Program-made: the position numbers and the translations under genes
The notes under the pieces: model-generated
The model's input: the letters and a program-made list of their open reading frames with translations, nothing else
Told to the model about the DNA's origin: nothing
Database searches by the model: none
Shown: piece by piece, positions 1 to 5,034 of the stretch
Layout: each line of letters begins with the position of its first letter
Position numbering within the stretch: the first letter of the stretch is position 1
From: Brevundimonas sp.
GTDB lineage: Bacteria > Pseudomonadota > Alphaproteobacteria > Caulobacterales > Caulobacteraceae
DNA length: 5,076 nucleotides
Direction: 5' to 3'
Assembly: GCA_024711185.1 (NCBI GenBank)
Contig: JANJTI010000178.1
Span: 1-5,076, forward strand

Positions 1-1105
1 GGTCCATGTAGGCGAGGCTCGGCGCTACGATGATCCCGGCCGTCAGATGGTCCCCCTGTCCCGGCAAGGCGGTGAAGTCCGGCAGCTCCGACAGGGCGAC
101 GTTCATCCGGAACGTCCCCGACCCCGACTGGTAGTTCCCGATCCGCGCCCGGAAATCCGCCGGCACGACCGAATCGTCGACCAGCCGCTCGAACAGCAGC
201 CGCGGATGCAGGTTCGACACCACCGCCCGCGCGCGCACCACGTCGCCGGCCTCGGTCGCCGCCCCGACGGCGCGGCCCTTCTCGGTCAACACCTCGGCGA
301 CCGGCGCCTCCAGCCGCACCTCCACGCCCTCTTCGGCGCAGGCTTTCGCCATGGCCTGGGTGATCGCTCCCATGCCGCCGACGGCGTGGCCCCAGACTCC
401 CTTCTTGCCGTTCACCTCGCCGAACACGTGGTGCAGCAGCACATAGGCCGAGCCGGGCGTATACGGACTGGCGTAGTTGCCCACCACGCTGTCGAAGCCG
501 AACAGGGCCTTGATCGGATCGCTCCCGAACCAGCCGTCCAGCCAGTCGCCCGCCGACTTGGCGAACAGGTCCAGCAGGTCGCGCCGTCCCTCGACGTCCA
601 GCCCCGCCGCCCGTCGTCCCAGCGATCCGGCCTTCAGCAACTCGGGCAGCATGGCCGCCCAGCCCCCCTCGACCATGTTCGGCGGCGACTTCAGGATCCA
701 GTCGCGCAGAATGGCCGCGACCACCTCCAGTCGCCGCTCGTACTCGGGCAGCCGCTCCGCGTCCCGCGTCGAGAACCTGGCTACCTCCGCCTGCGTCCGC
801 CCCTCCCCCGCCAGCAGATGCCTGCCGTCCGGCAGCGGCAGGAAGTTGGACACCTTCCGCTCCACCACCCTCAGCCCGTGCCGCGCCAGCTCCATGTCGG
901 CGATGACCTTCGGATTGAGCAGGCTGACGGTGTAGCTGGCCGTGGAGTTTCGGAAGCCGGGGTGGAACTCCTCCGTCACCGCCGCCCCGCCGACCACGTG
1001 CCGCCGCTCCAGCACCGTCACCTTCAGCCCGGCCCTCGCCAGATAGAAGGCGCAGACGAGGCCGTTATGGCCGGCTCCGAGGATGACGACGTCGGTGGTG
1101 GACAT
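1..1105 (-). CDS. FAD-dependent oxidoreductase, phytoene dehydrogenase-like/PYROXD2-like (partial, C-terminus beyond window)
   Basis: Translating the minus strand from the ATG at 1105 gives 368 open codons that run off the left edge. The N-terminus is a textbook Rossmann FAD-binding fold: a VVILGAGHNG segment (G10-x-G12-x-x-G15), then the second strand VTVLER ending in the acidic E33, followed by VVGGAA at 37-42. A region around FHPGFRNSTASYT (47-59) and a later VWGHAVGGMGAITQAMA segment resemble the phytoene dehydrogenase-related family that includes human PYROXD2. Members are usually over 500 residues, so roughly the last third is missing. The family catalyses FAD-linked oxidation or desaturation of mostly unknown substrates; no carotenoid genes are seen here, so a carotenoid role is not supported. 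The start codon lies directly against a heptad repeat and has no recognisable Shine-Dalgarno. The gene is codirectional with and 68 nt downstream of the DUF817 gene. Family assignment is firm, substrate unknown. Confidence 0.9.
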   Translation of the reverse strand, partial: MSTTDVVILGAGHNGLVCAFYLARAGLKVTVLERRHVVGGAAVTEEFHPGFRNSTASYTVSLLNPKVIADMELARHGLRVVERKVSNFLPLPDGRHLLAGEGRTQAEVARFSTRDAERLPEYERRLEVVAAILRDWILKSPPNMVEGGWAAMLPELLKAGSLGRRAAGLDVEGRRDLLDLFAKSAGDWLDGWFGSDPIKALFGFDSVVGNYASPYTPGSAYVLLHHVFGEVNGKKGVWGHAVGGMGAITQAMAKACAEEGVEVRLEAPVAEVLTEKGRAVGAATEAGDVVRARAVVSNLHPRLLFERLVDDSVVPADFRARIGNYQSGSGTFRMNVALSELPDFTALPGQGDHLTAGIIVAPSLAYMD

Positions 1106-1199
1106 AGGTTCCAGGTTCTGGGGGCTAGGTTCCGGGGAACGAACGGCGATGCTGGCTCGGTCTTCCCTAGCACCTAGGCCCTGGCCCCTAGAACCTCCT
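1106..1199. repeat. Inverted pair of heptad (7-bp) repeat runs between two codirectional genes
   Basis: On the plus strand 1106-1133 reads as consecutive 7-mers: AGGTTCC, AGGTTCT, GGGGGCT, AGGTTCC. The segment 1165-1199 reads CCCTAGC, ACCTAGG, CCCTGGC, CCCTAGA, ACCTCCT, which is the same kind of unit in the opposite orientation. Positions 1113-1129 and 1180-1196 are complementary at 15 of 17 positions, with a 50-nt spacer; in a plus-strand RNA both exceptions would be G-U pairs, while in a minus-strand RNA they would be C-A mismatches. The right run overlaps the last eight codons and stop of the DUF817 gene, and the left run abuts the start codon of the oxidoreductase. A further small inverted repeat, GTTCC-GG-GGAAC, sits at 1129-1140. 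It could be a dispersed intergenic repeat or a transcript-processing element; neither is proven. Confidence 0.7.
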
Positions 1200-2043
1200 C
1201 TTCGGGCCGATGCACCAGCGACACCAGCACCACCGATACGATCATCAGCAGAAACCAGCTGCCCAGCTTCTCCAGCCCGACCATCTCCCAGGCGTCCGCC
1301 TGCCCCGGATAGGCCCAGGCCCGGCCGAAGGTCGCCAGATTCTCCGCGATCCAGATGAACAGGGCGACGAGGAAGTAGCCGGGCAGCAGCGGCATCGCCC
1401 GTCGCTTGCGATCGGTGGTGAAGAAGAACCAACCGCGCCCGAACAGCACCGCCGTGGCCGCGAACAGCAGAAGCCGCACATCCGGCAACCAGTGATGGGC
1501 GAAGAAGTTGACGTAGATCGACCCCGCCAGCAGCCACGTCGTCCACAACGGCGGATAGCGCCGCACCCGGATGTGGAAGATGCGCTGCACCCGCGCGATG
1601 TAGCTGCCCACCGCCGCGTACATGAAGCCCGAGAACAGCGGGACCGCTCCGATCCTGAGCAGGCTGTCCTCCGGATAGAGCCACGAGCCGTGGTGGGTCT
1701 TGAACAGCTCCATCACCGTCCCGGCGAGGTGGAACAGGAAGATGACCCTCGCCTCCTCCCAGGTCTCCAGCCGGAAGGCCAGCATCGTCACCTGGATCGC
1801 CATCGCCCCGATAACCAGGAAGTCGTAGCGCGACAGCGCAGCCCCCTCCGGCCACCACAGGAAGGTGGCGACGATCAGCGCCAGCATCGCCCCGCCGAAC
1901 AGGCAGGCCCACCCCTGCTTCAGCCCGAACCACAGGAATTCGAAGGCGTAGCCGCGCCAGCGCGACCGGTCCGCCCACAGCTGGGCGTTGGTCAGGGCGC
2001 GGCGGCCCCAAGCTTCGAGCGGCAGTCGGCAGGCGTCGGTCAT
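1174..2043 (-). CDS. DUF817 family integral membrane protein (YoaT-like)
   Basis: A 289-residue protein, very hydrophobic and rich in Trp and Phe, with about eight predicted membrane segments, roughly at residues 45-64, 74-91, 99-114, 131-151, 166-182, 188-204, 217-235 and 259-277. Motifs that I associate with the DUF817 family (Bacillus subtilis YoaT) are visible: ELFKTHHGSWLYPE at 112-125, PLFSGFMYAAVGSY at 135-148 and NFFAHHW at 179-185. The conserved His residues and the Glu-rich ETWEEAR (93-99) are the candidate functional residues. It is expected in the inner membrane; the biochemical role of the family is not known to me. The ATG at 2043 is the first in the frame and lacks a clear Shine-Dalgarno. 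The final residues (EEVLGARA and stop) are encoded by the heptad repeat, so the extreme C-terminus may be non-homologous to relatives. It lies 71 nt downstream of queF on the same strand. Confidence 0.9.
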   Translation of the reverse strand: MTDACRLPLEAWGRRALTNAQLWADRSRWRGYAFEFLWFGLKQGWACLFGGAMLALIVATFLWWPEGAALSRYDFLVIGAMAIQVTMLAFRLETWEEARVIFLFHLAGTVMELFKTHHGSWLYPEDSLLRIGAVPLFSGFMYAAVGSYIARVQRIFHIRVRRYPPLWTTWLLAGSIYVNFFAHHWLPDVRLLLFAATAVLFGRGWFFFTTDRKRRAMPLLPGYFLVALFIWIAENLATFGRAWAYPGQADAWEMVGLEKLGSWFLLMIVSVVLVSLVHRPEEEVLGARA

Positions 2044-2058
2044 GCGCCAAGGCTAGCC

Positions 2059-2072
2059 GCGCCGGCAGGCGC
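2059..2072 (-). other. Small GC-rich hairpin in the queF-DUF817 gap
   Basis: GCGCC (2059-2063) and GGCGC (2068-2072) form a perfect 5-bp stem with a 4-nt loop, located 16 nt upstream of the DUF817 start codon. There is no T-tract on the minus-strand 3' side, so it is not a standard intrinsic terminator. The rest of the 71-nt gap contains a 10-bp perfect palindrome, AGGAATTCCT, at 2092-2101. In a genome this GC-rich such a short stem can arise by chance, so the entry records a visible structure rather than a demonstrated signal. Confidence 0.3.
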
Positions 2073-2114
2073 TTCTCATGAGCGGATCGTGAGGAATTCC
2101 TGCGGGCCGGCTGC

Positions 2115-2576
2115 TCACCCCCGCCCGCGATACGTCGGCACGCCCTGGTCGGGCAGCCACAGGCCCTCGGGCGCCGGTCCGGTCTGCCAGAAGACATCGA
2201 TGGGAATGCCGCCGCGCGGGTACCAGTAACCGCCGATACGCAGCCACTTGGGGTGCAGCAGGTCGACCAGCCGCTTGCCGATGGCGACGGTGCAGTCCTC
2301 GTGGAAGGCGCCGTGGTTGCGGAAGCTGGTCAGGTACAGCTTCAGGCTCTTGGACTCGACCAGCCACTCTCCCGGCGCATAGTCGATGACGATGTGGGCG
2401 AAGTCCGGCTGCCCCGTCACCGGGCAGAGGCTGGTGAACTCCGGCGCGGTGAAGCGCGCCAGATACAGCGTATCGGCATGCGGGTTCGGGACCCGTTCCA
2501 GCACGGCGGTTTCGGGGCTGGTCGGCTGCGCCGTCTGCGCGCCGAGCATGGACAGGCCGGAGGTGTCGGTGGTCAT
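2115..2576 (-). CDS. queF: NADPH-dependent 7-cyano-7-deazaguanine (preQ0) reductase, QueF
   Basis: QueF reduces the nitrile of preQ0 to the primary amine of preQ1 using two NADPH, a cytoplasmic step of queuosine tRNA modification. The 153-residue length fits the single-domain (type I, YkvM-like) form, not the longer two-domain E. coli enzyme. The QueF signature ESKSLKLY is at residues 74-81, the catalytic Cys is C51 in [12 protein letters not shown], the catalytic Asp is D58 in the same segment, and the conserved FHED is at 91-94. The C-terminal [16 protein letters not shown] (115-130) is also typical. No other queuosine genes (queC, queD, queE, tgt, queA) are in the window. The start at 2576 has no clear Shine-Dalgarno; M10 is an alternative start that would keep every motif. 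It is divergent from the nitronate monooxygenase gene and is followed by the DUF817 gene. All catalytic residues are intact, so it should be active. Confidence 0.97.
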   Translation of the reverse strand: MTTDTSGLSMLGAQTAQPTSPETAVLERVPNPHADTLYLARFTAPEFTSLCPVTGQPDFAHIVIDYAPGEWLVESKSLKLYLTSFRNHGAFHEDCTVAIGKRLVDLLHPKWLRIGGYWYPRGGIPIDVFWQTGPAPEGLWLPDQGVPTYRGRG

Positions 2577-2680
2577 GGCGGGGATTTAGTTGGTCGAGAG
2601 GCCCGGGTCGACTCTCGGCGCATTTGCCTTCCCCGACGTCCCCCCGCTATCCGTAGCGAAAGACAACGCGGGGGTTCGCC
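2577..2680. promoter_or_regulatory. Divergent queF / nitronate monooxygenase intergenic region with inverted repeats
   Basis: This 104-bp gap must hold at least one promoter, since the two flanking genes diverge. Three structures are visible. CGAGAG (2595-2600) and CTCTCG (2612-2617) are a perfect 6-bp inverted repeat with an 11-nt spacer, an operator-like layout. CCCCCGC (2641-2647) and GCGGGGG (2668-2674) form a perfect 7-bp stem whose right arm includes the only G-rich candidate ribosome-binding site for the plus-strand gene, six nucleotides before its ATG. CGCTA (2645-2649) and TAGCG (2654-2658) form a competing 5-bp hairpin that shares bases with the previous stem. A weak plus-strand promoter candidate is TTGCCT (2624-2629) with TATCCG (2648-2653), 18 nt apart; if used, transcription would start inside the structure and the hairpin model would not apply. 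Confidence 0.4.
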
Positions 2681-3607
2681 ATGGCCATTCCGGCTTCGCT
2701 GCAATCGGGACTGAAGCTGCCGGTGATCGCGGCGCCCATGTTCCTCGTCTCAGGCCCCGACCTTGTCGTCGAGGCCTGCAACGCCGGCGTCATCGGCACC
2801 TTCCCCTCGCTCAACCAGCGCACCACAGAGGGCTACCGGGAGTGGCTCCACGACATCAAGGCCCGCCGCAACAGCGACGCCGCGGCTTTCGGGGTCAACC
2901 ACATCGTCCATCCGACCAATCCGCGCCTGCTCGCCGATATGCAGGTGACGGTCGAGGAACAGGTCCCTCTGGTCATCACCTCGCTGGGCGCGGTCCGCGA
3001 CGTGGTCGAGGCGGTGCACGGCTACGGCGGCGCGGTCTTCCACGACATCGCCAACGTCCGCCACGCCCGCAAGGCGGCGCAGGCGGGTGTCGACGGCCTG
3101 ATCCTCGTGGCCAACGGCGCTGGCGGCCACGCCGGGGTGGTCAATCCTTTCGCCCTCGTCGAGGAGGTGCGCGGCTTCTTCGACGGGACCATCATCCTGT
3201 CCGGCTGCCTGTCGACCGGCCGCGACGTCGCCGCCGCCCTGATGATGGGCGCCGACTTCGCCTACATGGGCACCCGCTTCATCGCCACGACCGAAAGCCA
3301 GGCCCAGCCGCACTACAAGGACATGATCGTCGAGGCCGGCTCGATGGACATCACCTATACGCCGGCGGTGTCCGGCATCCCGGCCAACTTCCTGACCCCC
3401 TCGCTGGTCGAGAACGGCATCGACCCCAAATCGCTGCCGGAACACAAGCTCGACATGGGTGAGGAGGCGAAGGCCTGGAAGACCGTCTGGTCGGCCGGCC
3501 AGGGCGCCGGAGCGGTCCACGACGTCCTGCCCGTCCGCGACCTGGTGACCCGCCTGCGGGGCGAATATTCGCAAGCCTGTGATGAATTCGACAAGAAGCG
3601 GCTCTAG
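2681..3607 (+). CDS. Nitronate monooxygenase / 2-nitropropane dioxygenase family FMN oxidoreductase
   Basis: A 308-residue TIM-barrel flavoprotein of the NMO/NPD family, members of which oxidise alkyl nitronates or act as NAD(P)H-dependent flavin oxidoreductases. Visible landmarks are the N-terminal PVIAAPMFLVSG (14-25), where APM contributes to the FMN site, GVNHIVHP at 71-78, a Lys at 131 in ARKAAQAGVDGL, the family hallmark GAGGHAG at 146-152 with the candidate catalytic His at 150, and the phosphate-binding end of the barrel, MMGADFAYMGTRFIAT at 188-203. The strand usually written as GGI followed by a gly-rich turn reads SGCLSTG here (174-180). Length is a little under the ~320-350 residues of many members and nothing appears missing. 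The protein is probably cytoplasmic. The start at 2681 places the conserved barrel strand close to the N-terminus as in relatives; the nearest ribosome-binding sequence is GGGGG at 2670-2674. The physiological substrate cannot be told from sequence. Confidence 0.93.
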   Translation: MAIPASLQSGLKLPVIAAPMFLVSGPDLVVEACNAGVIGTFPSLNQRTTEGYREWLHDIKARRNSDAAAFGVNHIVHPTNPRLLADMQVTVEEQVPLVITSLGAVRDVVEAVHGYGGAVFHDIANVRHARKAAQAGVDGLILVANGAGGHAGVVNPFALVEEVRGFFDGTIILSGCLSTGRDVAAALMMGADFAYMGTRFIATTESQAQPHYKDMIVEAGSMDITYTPAVSGIPANFLTPSLVENGIDPKSLPEHKLDMGEEAKAWKTVWSAGQGAGAVHDVLPVRDLVTRLRGEYSQACDEFDKKRL

Positions 3608-3609
3608 AG

Positions 3610-3633
3610 CGGCCTCGTCCAAGCACGAGGCCG
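3610..3633 (+). promoter_or_regulatory. Perfect 9-bp intercistronic hairpin containing the downstream Shine-Dalgarno
   Basis: CGGCCTCGT (3610-3618) and ACGAGGCCG (3625-3633) pair perfectly around a 6-nt loop, starting 3 nt after the stop codon of the nitronate monooxygenase gene and ending 4 nt before the ATG of the next gene. No T-tract follows (the next bases are ATTC), so it is a poor intrinsic terminator. The right arm carries GAGG at 3627-3630, seven nucleotides from the ATG at 3638, and this is the only plausible ribosome-binding site for that gene. When folded, the hairpin would hide it, so translation of the porin-like gene could depend on opening of the stem, for example by coupling to upstream ribosomes. 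The structure is plain in the sequence; the regulatory role is inferred. Confidence 0.6.
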
Positions 3634-3637
3634 ATTC

Positions 3638-4327
3638 ATGCTCCGCACCCTGACGACCGCCGCCGCCACTCTCGCCGTTGTCGCCCTTGCGCCCGCCGCC
3701 GTCGCCCAGGACGCGGGCGACTGGTCGTTCGCCTTCGGCGCCGCCACCGACAACCGCTCGAAGGACACCTCCAAGACCAACGGGGATCCCTTCGTCTGGG
3801 CGGAGGCGGAATGGGAGAGCGCCAGCGGCCTGTTCTACGCGGGCCCGTCGATCGAGACGGTGGACAGCAACGGCTCGGATGTCGAGGTGGCCCTGCTGGC
3901 CGGCGTGCGCCCCGAGTTCGCCGGCTTCGACTTCGACTTCAGCGCCAAGCACAAGTGGCTCGTCGACGCCAATCCCGGGACCGATGACGACTCCTGGGAG
4001 TTCACCGCCGACATGAAGCGGTCGATCGGCCCGGCCAAGGCGCGCCTGCGGATTCAGCACTCGCCGGACAACCTCGGCTCCAGCGAGGGCTGGATGTGGT
4101 ACGAGGCCCAGGTCGGCTGGGACTTCACCGACAGGCTTTCCGGGTCGGCCGCCATCGGCCGCCGTGAGCAGGAGACCAGCGTCGACTACACCGGCTACAA
4201 CGTCGGGGTCGCCTGGGCCCTGACCCGTGCGATCGAACTCGACCTGCGCTGGTACGGTACCGACGCCGAGGTTCCCGGCGAGACCTACGCCGATGCCCTC
4301 GTCGCCGGGGTCAGCTTCGCCTTCTGA
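3638..4327 (+). CDS. TorF-like putative outer-membrane beta-barrel protein with signal peptide
   Basis: A 229-residue exported protein. Residues 1-23 are a Sec signal peptide: a short basic start (MLR), a hydrophobic core rich in Ala, Leu and Val, and an AVA cleavage site before QDAGDW. The mature part alternates short amphipathic strands rich in Trp, Tyr and Phe with polar, acidic turns (for example WAEAEWESASGLFYAGPSI and GFDFDFSAKHKW), and ends in AGVSFAF, a terminal Phe typical of outer-membrane barrels recognised by the BAM complex. The WAEAEWESASGLFYAG block followed by the VEVALLAGVRPEF block resembles the family called TorF putative porin (TIGR02001). About 200 mature residues would suit a small 8-12-stranded barrel. 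The cargo is unknown. It begins 30 nt after the nitronate monooxygenase stop, behind a hairpin that contains its ribosome-binding site, so an operon is possible although the two functions have no obvious link. Confidence 0.8.
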   Translation: MLRTLTTAAATLAVVALAPAAVAQDAGDWSFAFGAATDNRSKDTSKTNGDPFVWAEAEWESASGLFYAGPSIETVDSNGSDVEVALLAGVRPEFAGFDFDFSAKHKWLVDANPGTDDDSWEFTADMKRSIGPAKARLRIQHSPDNLGSSEGWMWYEAQVGWDFTDRLSGSAAIGRREQETSVDYTGYNVGVAWALTRAIELDLRWYGTDAEVPGETYADALVAGVSFAF

Positions 4328-4363
4328 CCTCGCAATCGCGTCGGTCCCGGCCTATCTTGGGGC

Positions 4364-4576
4364 ATGTCCAATCTTCGCCCCACAACCCTTGAGCGCGCCT
4401 ACGAACTGGCGCGCGAGGGCCGCTGCCGCACCGTGTCCGACATCAAGCAGGCCCTCTCGTCCGAGGGCTACGACCGCATCCAGGACGCCCTCTACGGCCC
4501 CTCGCTGACGGCCGACCTGCGCAAGCTGTGCCAGCAGCACTACGTCCCGCCATCCGGAGCCCAGCCCGCCGATTGA
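4364..4576 (+). CDS. Conserved-looking small hypothetical protein, 70 aa
   Basis: I do not recognise a named function. The 70-residue product is soluble, with no signal peptide or membrane segment, and mostly helical in appearance: a first helix RPTTLERAYELAREG (5-19), then TVSDIKQALSSEGY (23-36), then DRIQDALYGPSLTADLRKLCQQ (37-58) and a disordered Pro-rich tail. Two Cys (21 and 56) do not form a metal motif. The pattern of short helices with a Gly-Tyr turn could be a helix-turn-helix-like DNA- or protein-binding unit, but that is only a resemblance; from memory, similar short proteins beginning with a RPTTLERAYELA-type helix occur in alphaproteobacteria. The G/C third-position bias is normal for the window and supports coding. 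The ATG is preceded by TTGGGGC, too close to serve as a standard Shine-Dalgarno. The gene begins 36 nt after the porin-like stop and precedes the cold-shock leader. Confidence 0.75.
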   Translation: MSNLRPTTLERAYELAREGRCRTVSDIKQALSSEGYDRIQDALYGPSLTADLRKLCQQHYVPPSGAQPAD

Positions 4577-4744
4577 GCCAAGCGCGCCTTGCTTCAGCCG
4601 CAGGACCCGTGCACAAGGCCCCACGTCGATCTCTCTGCGAAACGCCTCTCCTCTGCTTTCGCCCGAGGTCCAGCCGCTCCCATTCAGACCCGACAGGCCG
4701 ATCAGGGGCTGTTCCCTGCGGCCAACGCCAGAAGGAGGTCTCTA
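4577..4744 (+). promoter_or_regulatory. Long structured 5' leader and strong ribosome-binding site of the cold-shock gene
   Basis: The 168-nt gap contains no supportable gene; the frame that is open through it lacks a start with a ribosome-binding site and does not look coding. It carries AAGGAGGT at 4732-4739, a near-perfect Shine-Dalgarno five nucleotides before the ATG at 4745 and by far the strongest in the window; it decides the start of the cold-shock gene. Just upstream is a hairpin: GGCCG (4696-4700), a 2-nt bulge, CAGGG (4703-4707), a 6-nt loop, CCCTG (4714-4718) and CGGCC (4719-4723), making ten base pairs that end 8 nt before the Shine-Dalgarno. A pyrimidine stretch at 4645-4654 contains CTCCT, able to pair with AGGAG at 4733-4737. 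Long structured leaders are typical of cold-shock mRNAs; no promoter was clear. Confidence 0.6.
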
Positions 4745-4957
4745 ATGGCTACCGGCACCGTGAAATGGTTCAACTCCACCAAGGGCTACGGCTTCATCCA
4801 GCCGGATGACGGCGGCAAGGACGTCTTCGTCCACATCTCCGCCGTCGAGCAGGCCGGCCTGCGCGGCCTCGATGAAAACCAGAAGATCTCCTACGAAATC
4901 GAGCGCGACCGTCGCTCGGGCAAGGAATCGGCCGGCCAGCTGAAGACCGAGGGCTGA
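4745..4957 (+). CDS. CspA-family cold-shock protein (nucleic-acid chaperone)
   Basis: A 70-residue single cold-shock domain, full length for the family. It binds single-stranded RNA and DNA in the cytoplasm and melts secondary structure, helping translation and transcription at low temperature or in stationary phase. Both RNA-binding motifs are intact: KGYGFI (13-18, RNP1) and VFVHI (27-31, RNP2), with the aromatic surface W8, F9, Y15, F17, F28 and H30. The N-terminus [19 protein letters not shown] is the usual alphaproteobacterial form. An upstream in-frame ATG at 4589 would add 52 residues without homology to the fold, so the start at 4745 is chosen because of the strong Shine-Dalgarno at 4732-4739. 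The gene appears monocistronic: a long structured leader in front and hairpins behind. Bacteria of this group carry several csp paralogues, so no specific symbol (cspA, cspB) is given. Confidence 0.97.
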   Translation: MATGTVKWFNSTKGYGFIQPDDGGKDVFVHISAVEQAGLRGLDENQKISYEIERDRRSGKESAGQLKTEG

Positions 4958-4966
4958 GCCTTCGCG

Positions 4967-4980
4967 CCGGCTTCGGCCGG
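4967..4980 (+). other. UUCG-capped hairpin just after the cold-shock gene
   Basis: CCGGC (4967-4971), loop TTCG (4972-4975) and GCCGG (4976-4980) form a perfect 5-bp stem closed by C-G around a UUCG tetraloop, an exceptionally stable RNA cap. It starts 10 nt after the stop codon and has no T-tract, so it is more likely an mRNA 3'-end stabiliser or part of a two-hairpin termination region with the G-tract hairpin that follows. Confidence 0.5.
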
Positions 4981-4994
4981 AGTCAGCGAGTTAC

Positions 4995-5034
4995 GCGGGG
5001 GGGGGGGCCAAAACCGACCCCCCCCGTTTAGTTA
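4995..5034 (+). terminator. Probable intrinsic terminator made of a G-tract and a C-tract
   Basis: An uninterrupted run of eleven G (4997-5007) is followed by a loop including CCAAAACCGA and a run of eight C (5018-5025). With the flanking C4996 and G5026 this gives a nine-pair G-C stem, extended by a possible G-U pair, followed by GTTTAGTT, a weak T-rich tail. It is placed 38 nt after the cold-shock stop codon, where a terminator is expected. The register of the stem is variable because the G run is longer than the C run. Confidence 0.55.

Noticed and set aside
47..1177. Long plus-strand open frame of 376 codons
   Set aside because: It is antisense to the FAD oxidoreductase, whose Rossmann motif and family blocks are clear. 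The plus-strand product is rich in Arg, Pro, His and Gln, the usual mark of a non-coding frame in high-GC DNA.
2092..2101. Perfect 10-bp palindrome AGGAATTCCT between queF and DUF817
   Set aside because: It is a single short palindrome containing an EcoRI-type core, with no second site or flanking symmetry; chance is an adequate explanation.
1210..2229. Plus-strand open frame of 339 codons
   Set aside because: It is antisense to the DUF817 gene and the end of queF, low in hydrophobic residues and full of Arg, Gln, Pro and His, with no family motif.
2590..3462. Plus-strand open frame overlapping the nitronate monooxygenase gene in another frame
   Set aside because: The product is dominated by Arg, Pro, Gly and His, while the frame starting at 2681 shows complete FMN-barrel motifs.
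2750..4060. Minus-strand open frame of 436 codons
   Set aside because: It crosses two well-supported plus-strand genes and their intergenic hairpin; composition is rich in Gly, Ala, Arg and Val with no recognisable domain, a shadow of GC-rich codon bias.
4589..4744. 52-residue N-terminal extension of the cold-shock protein
   Set aside because: The cold-shock domain is complete without it, the extension has no domain character, and the strong Shine-Dalgarno at 4732-4739 marks the ATG at 4745.
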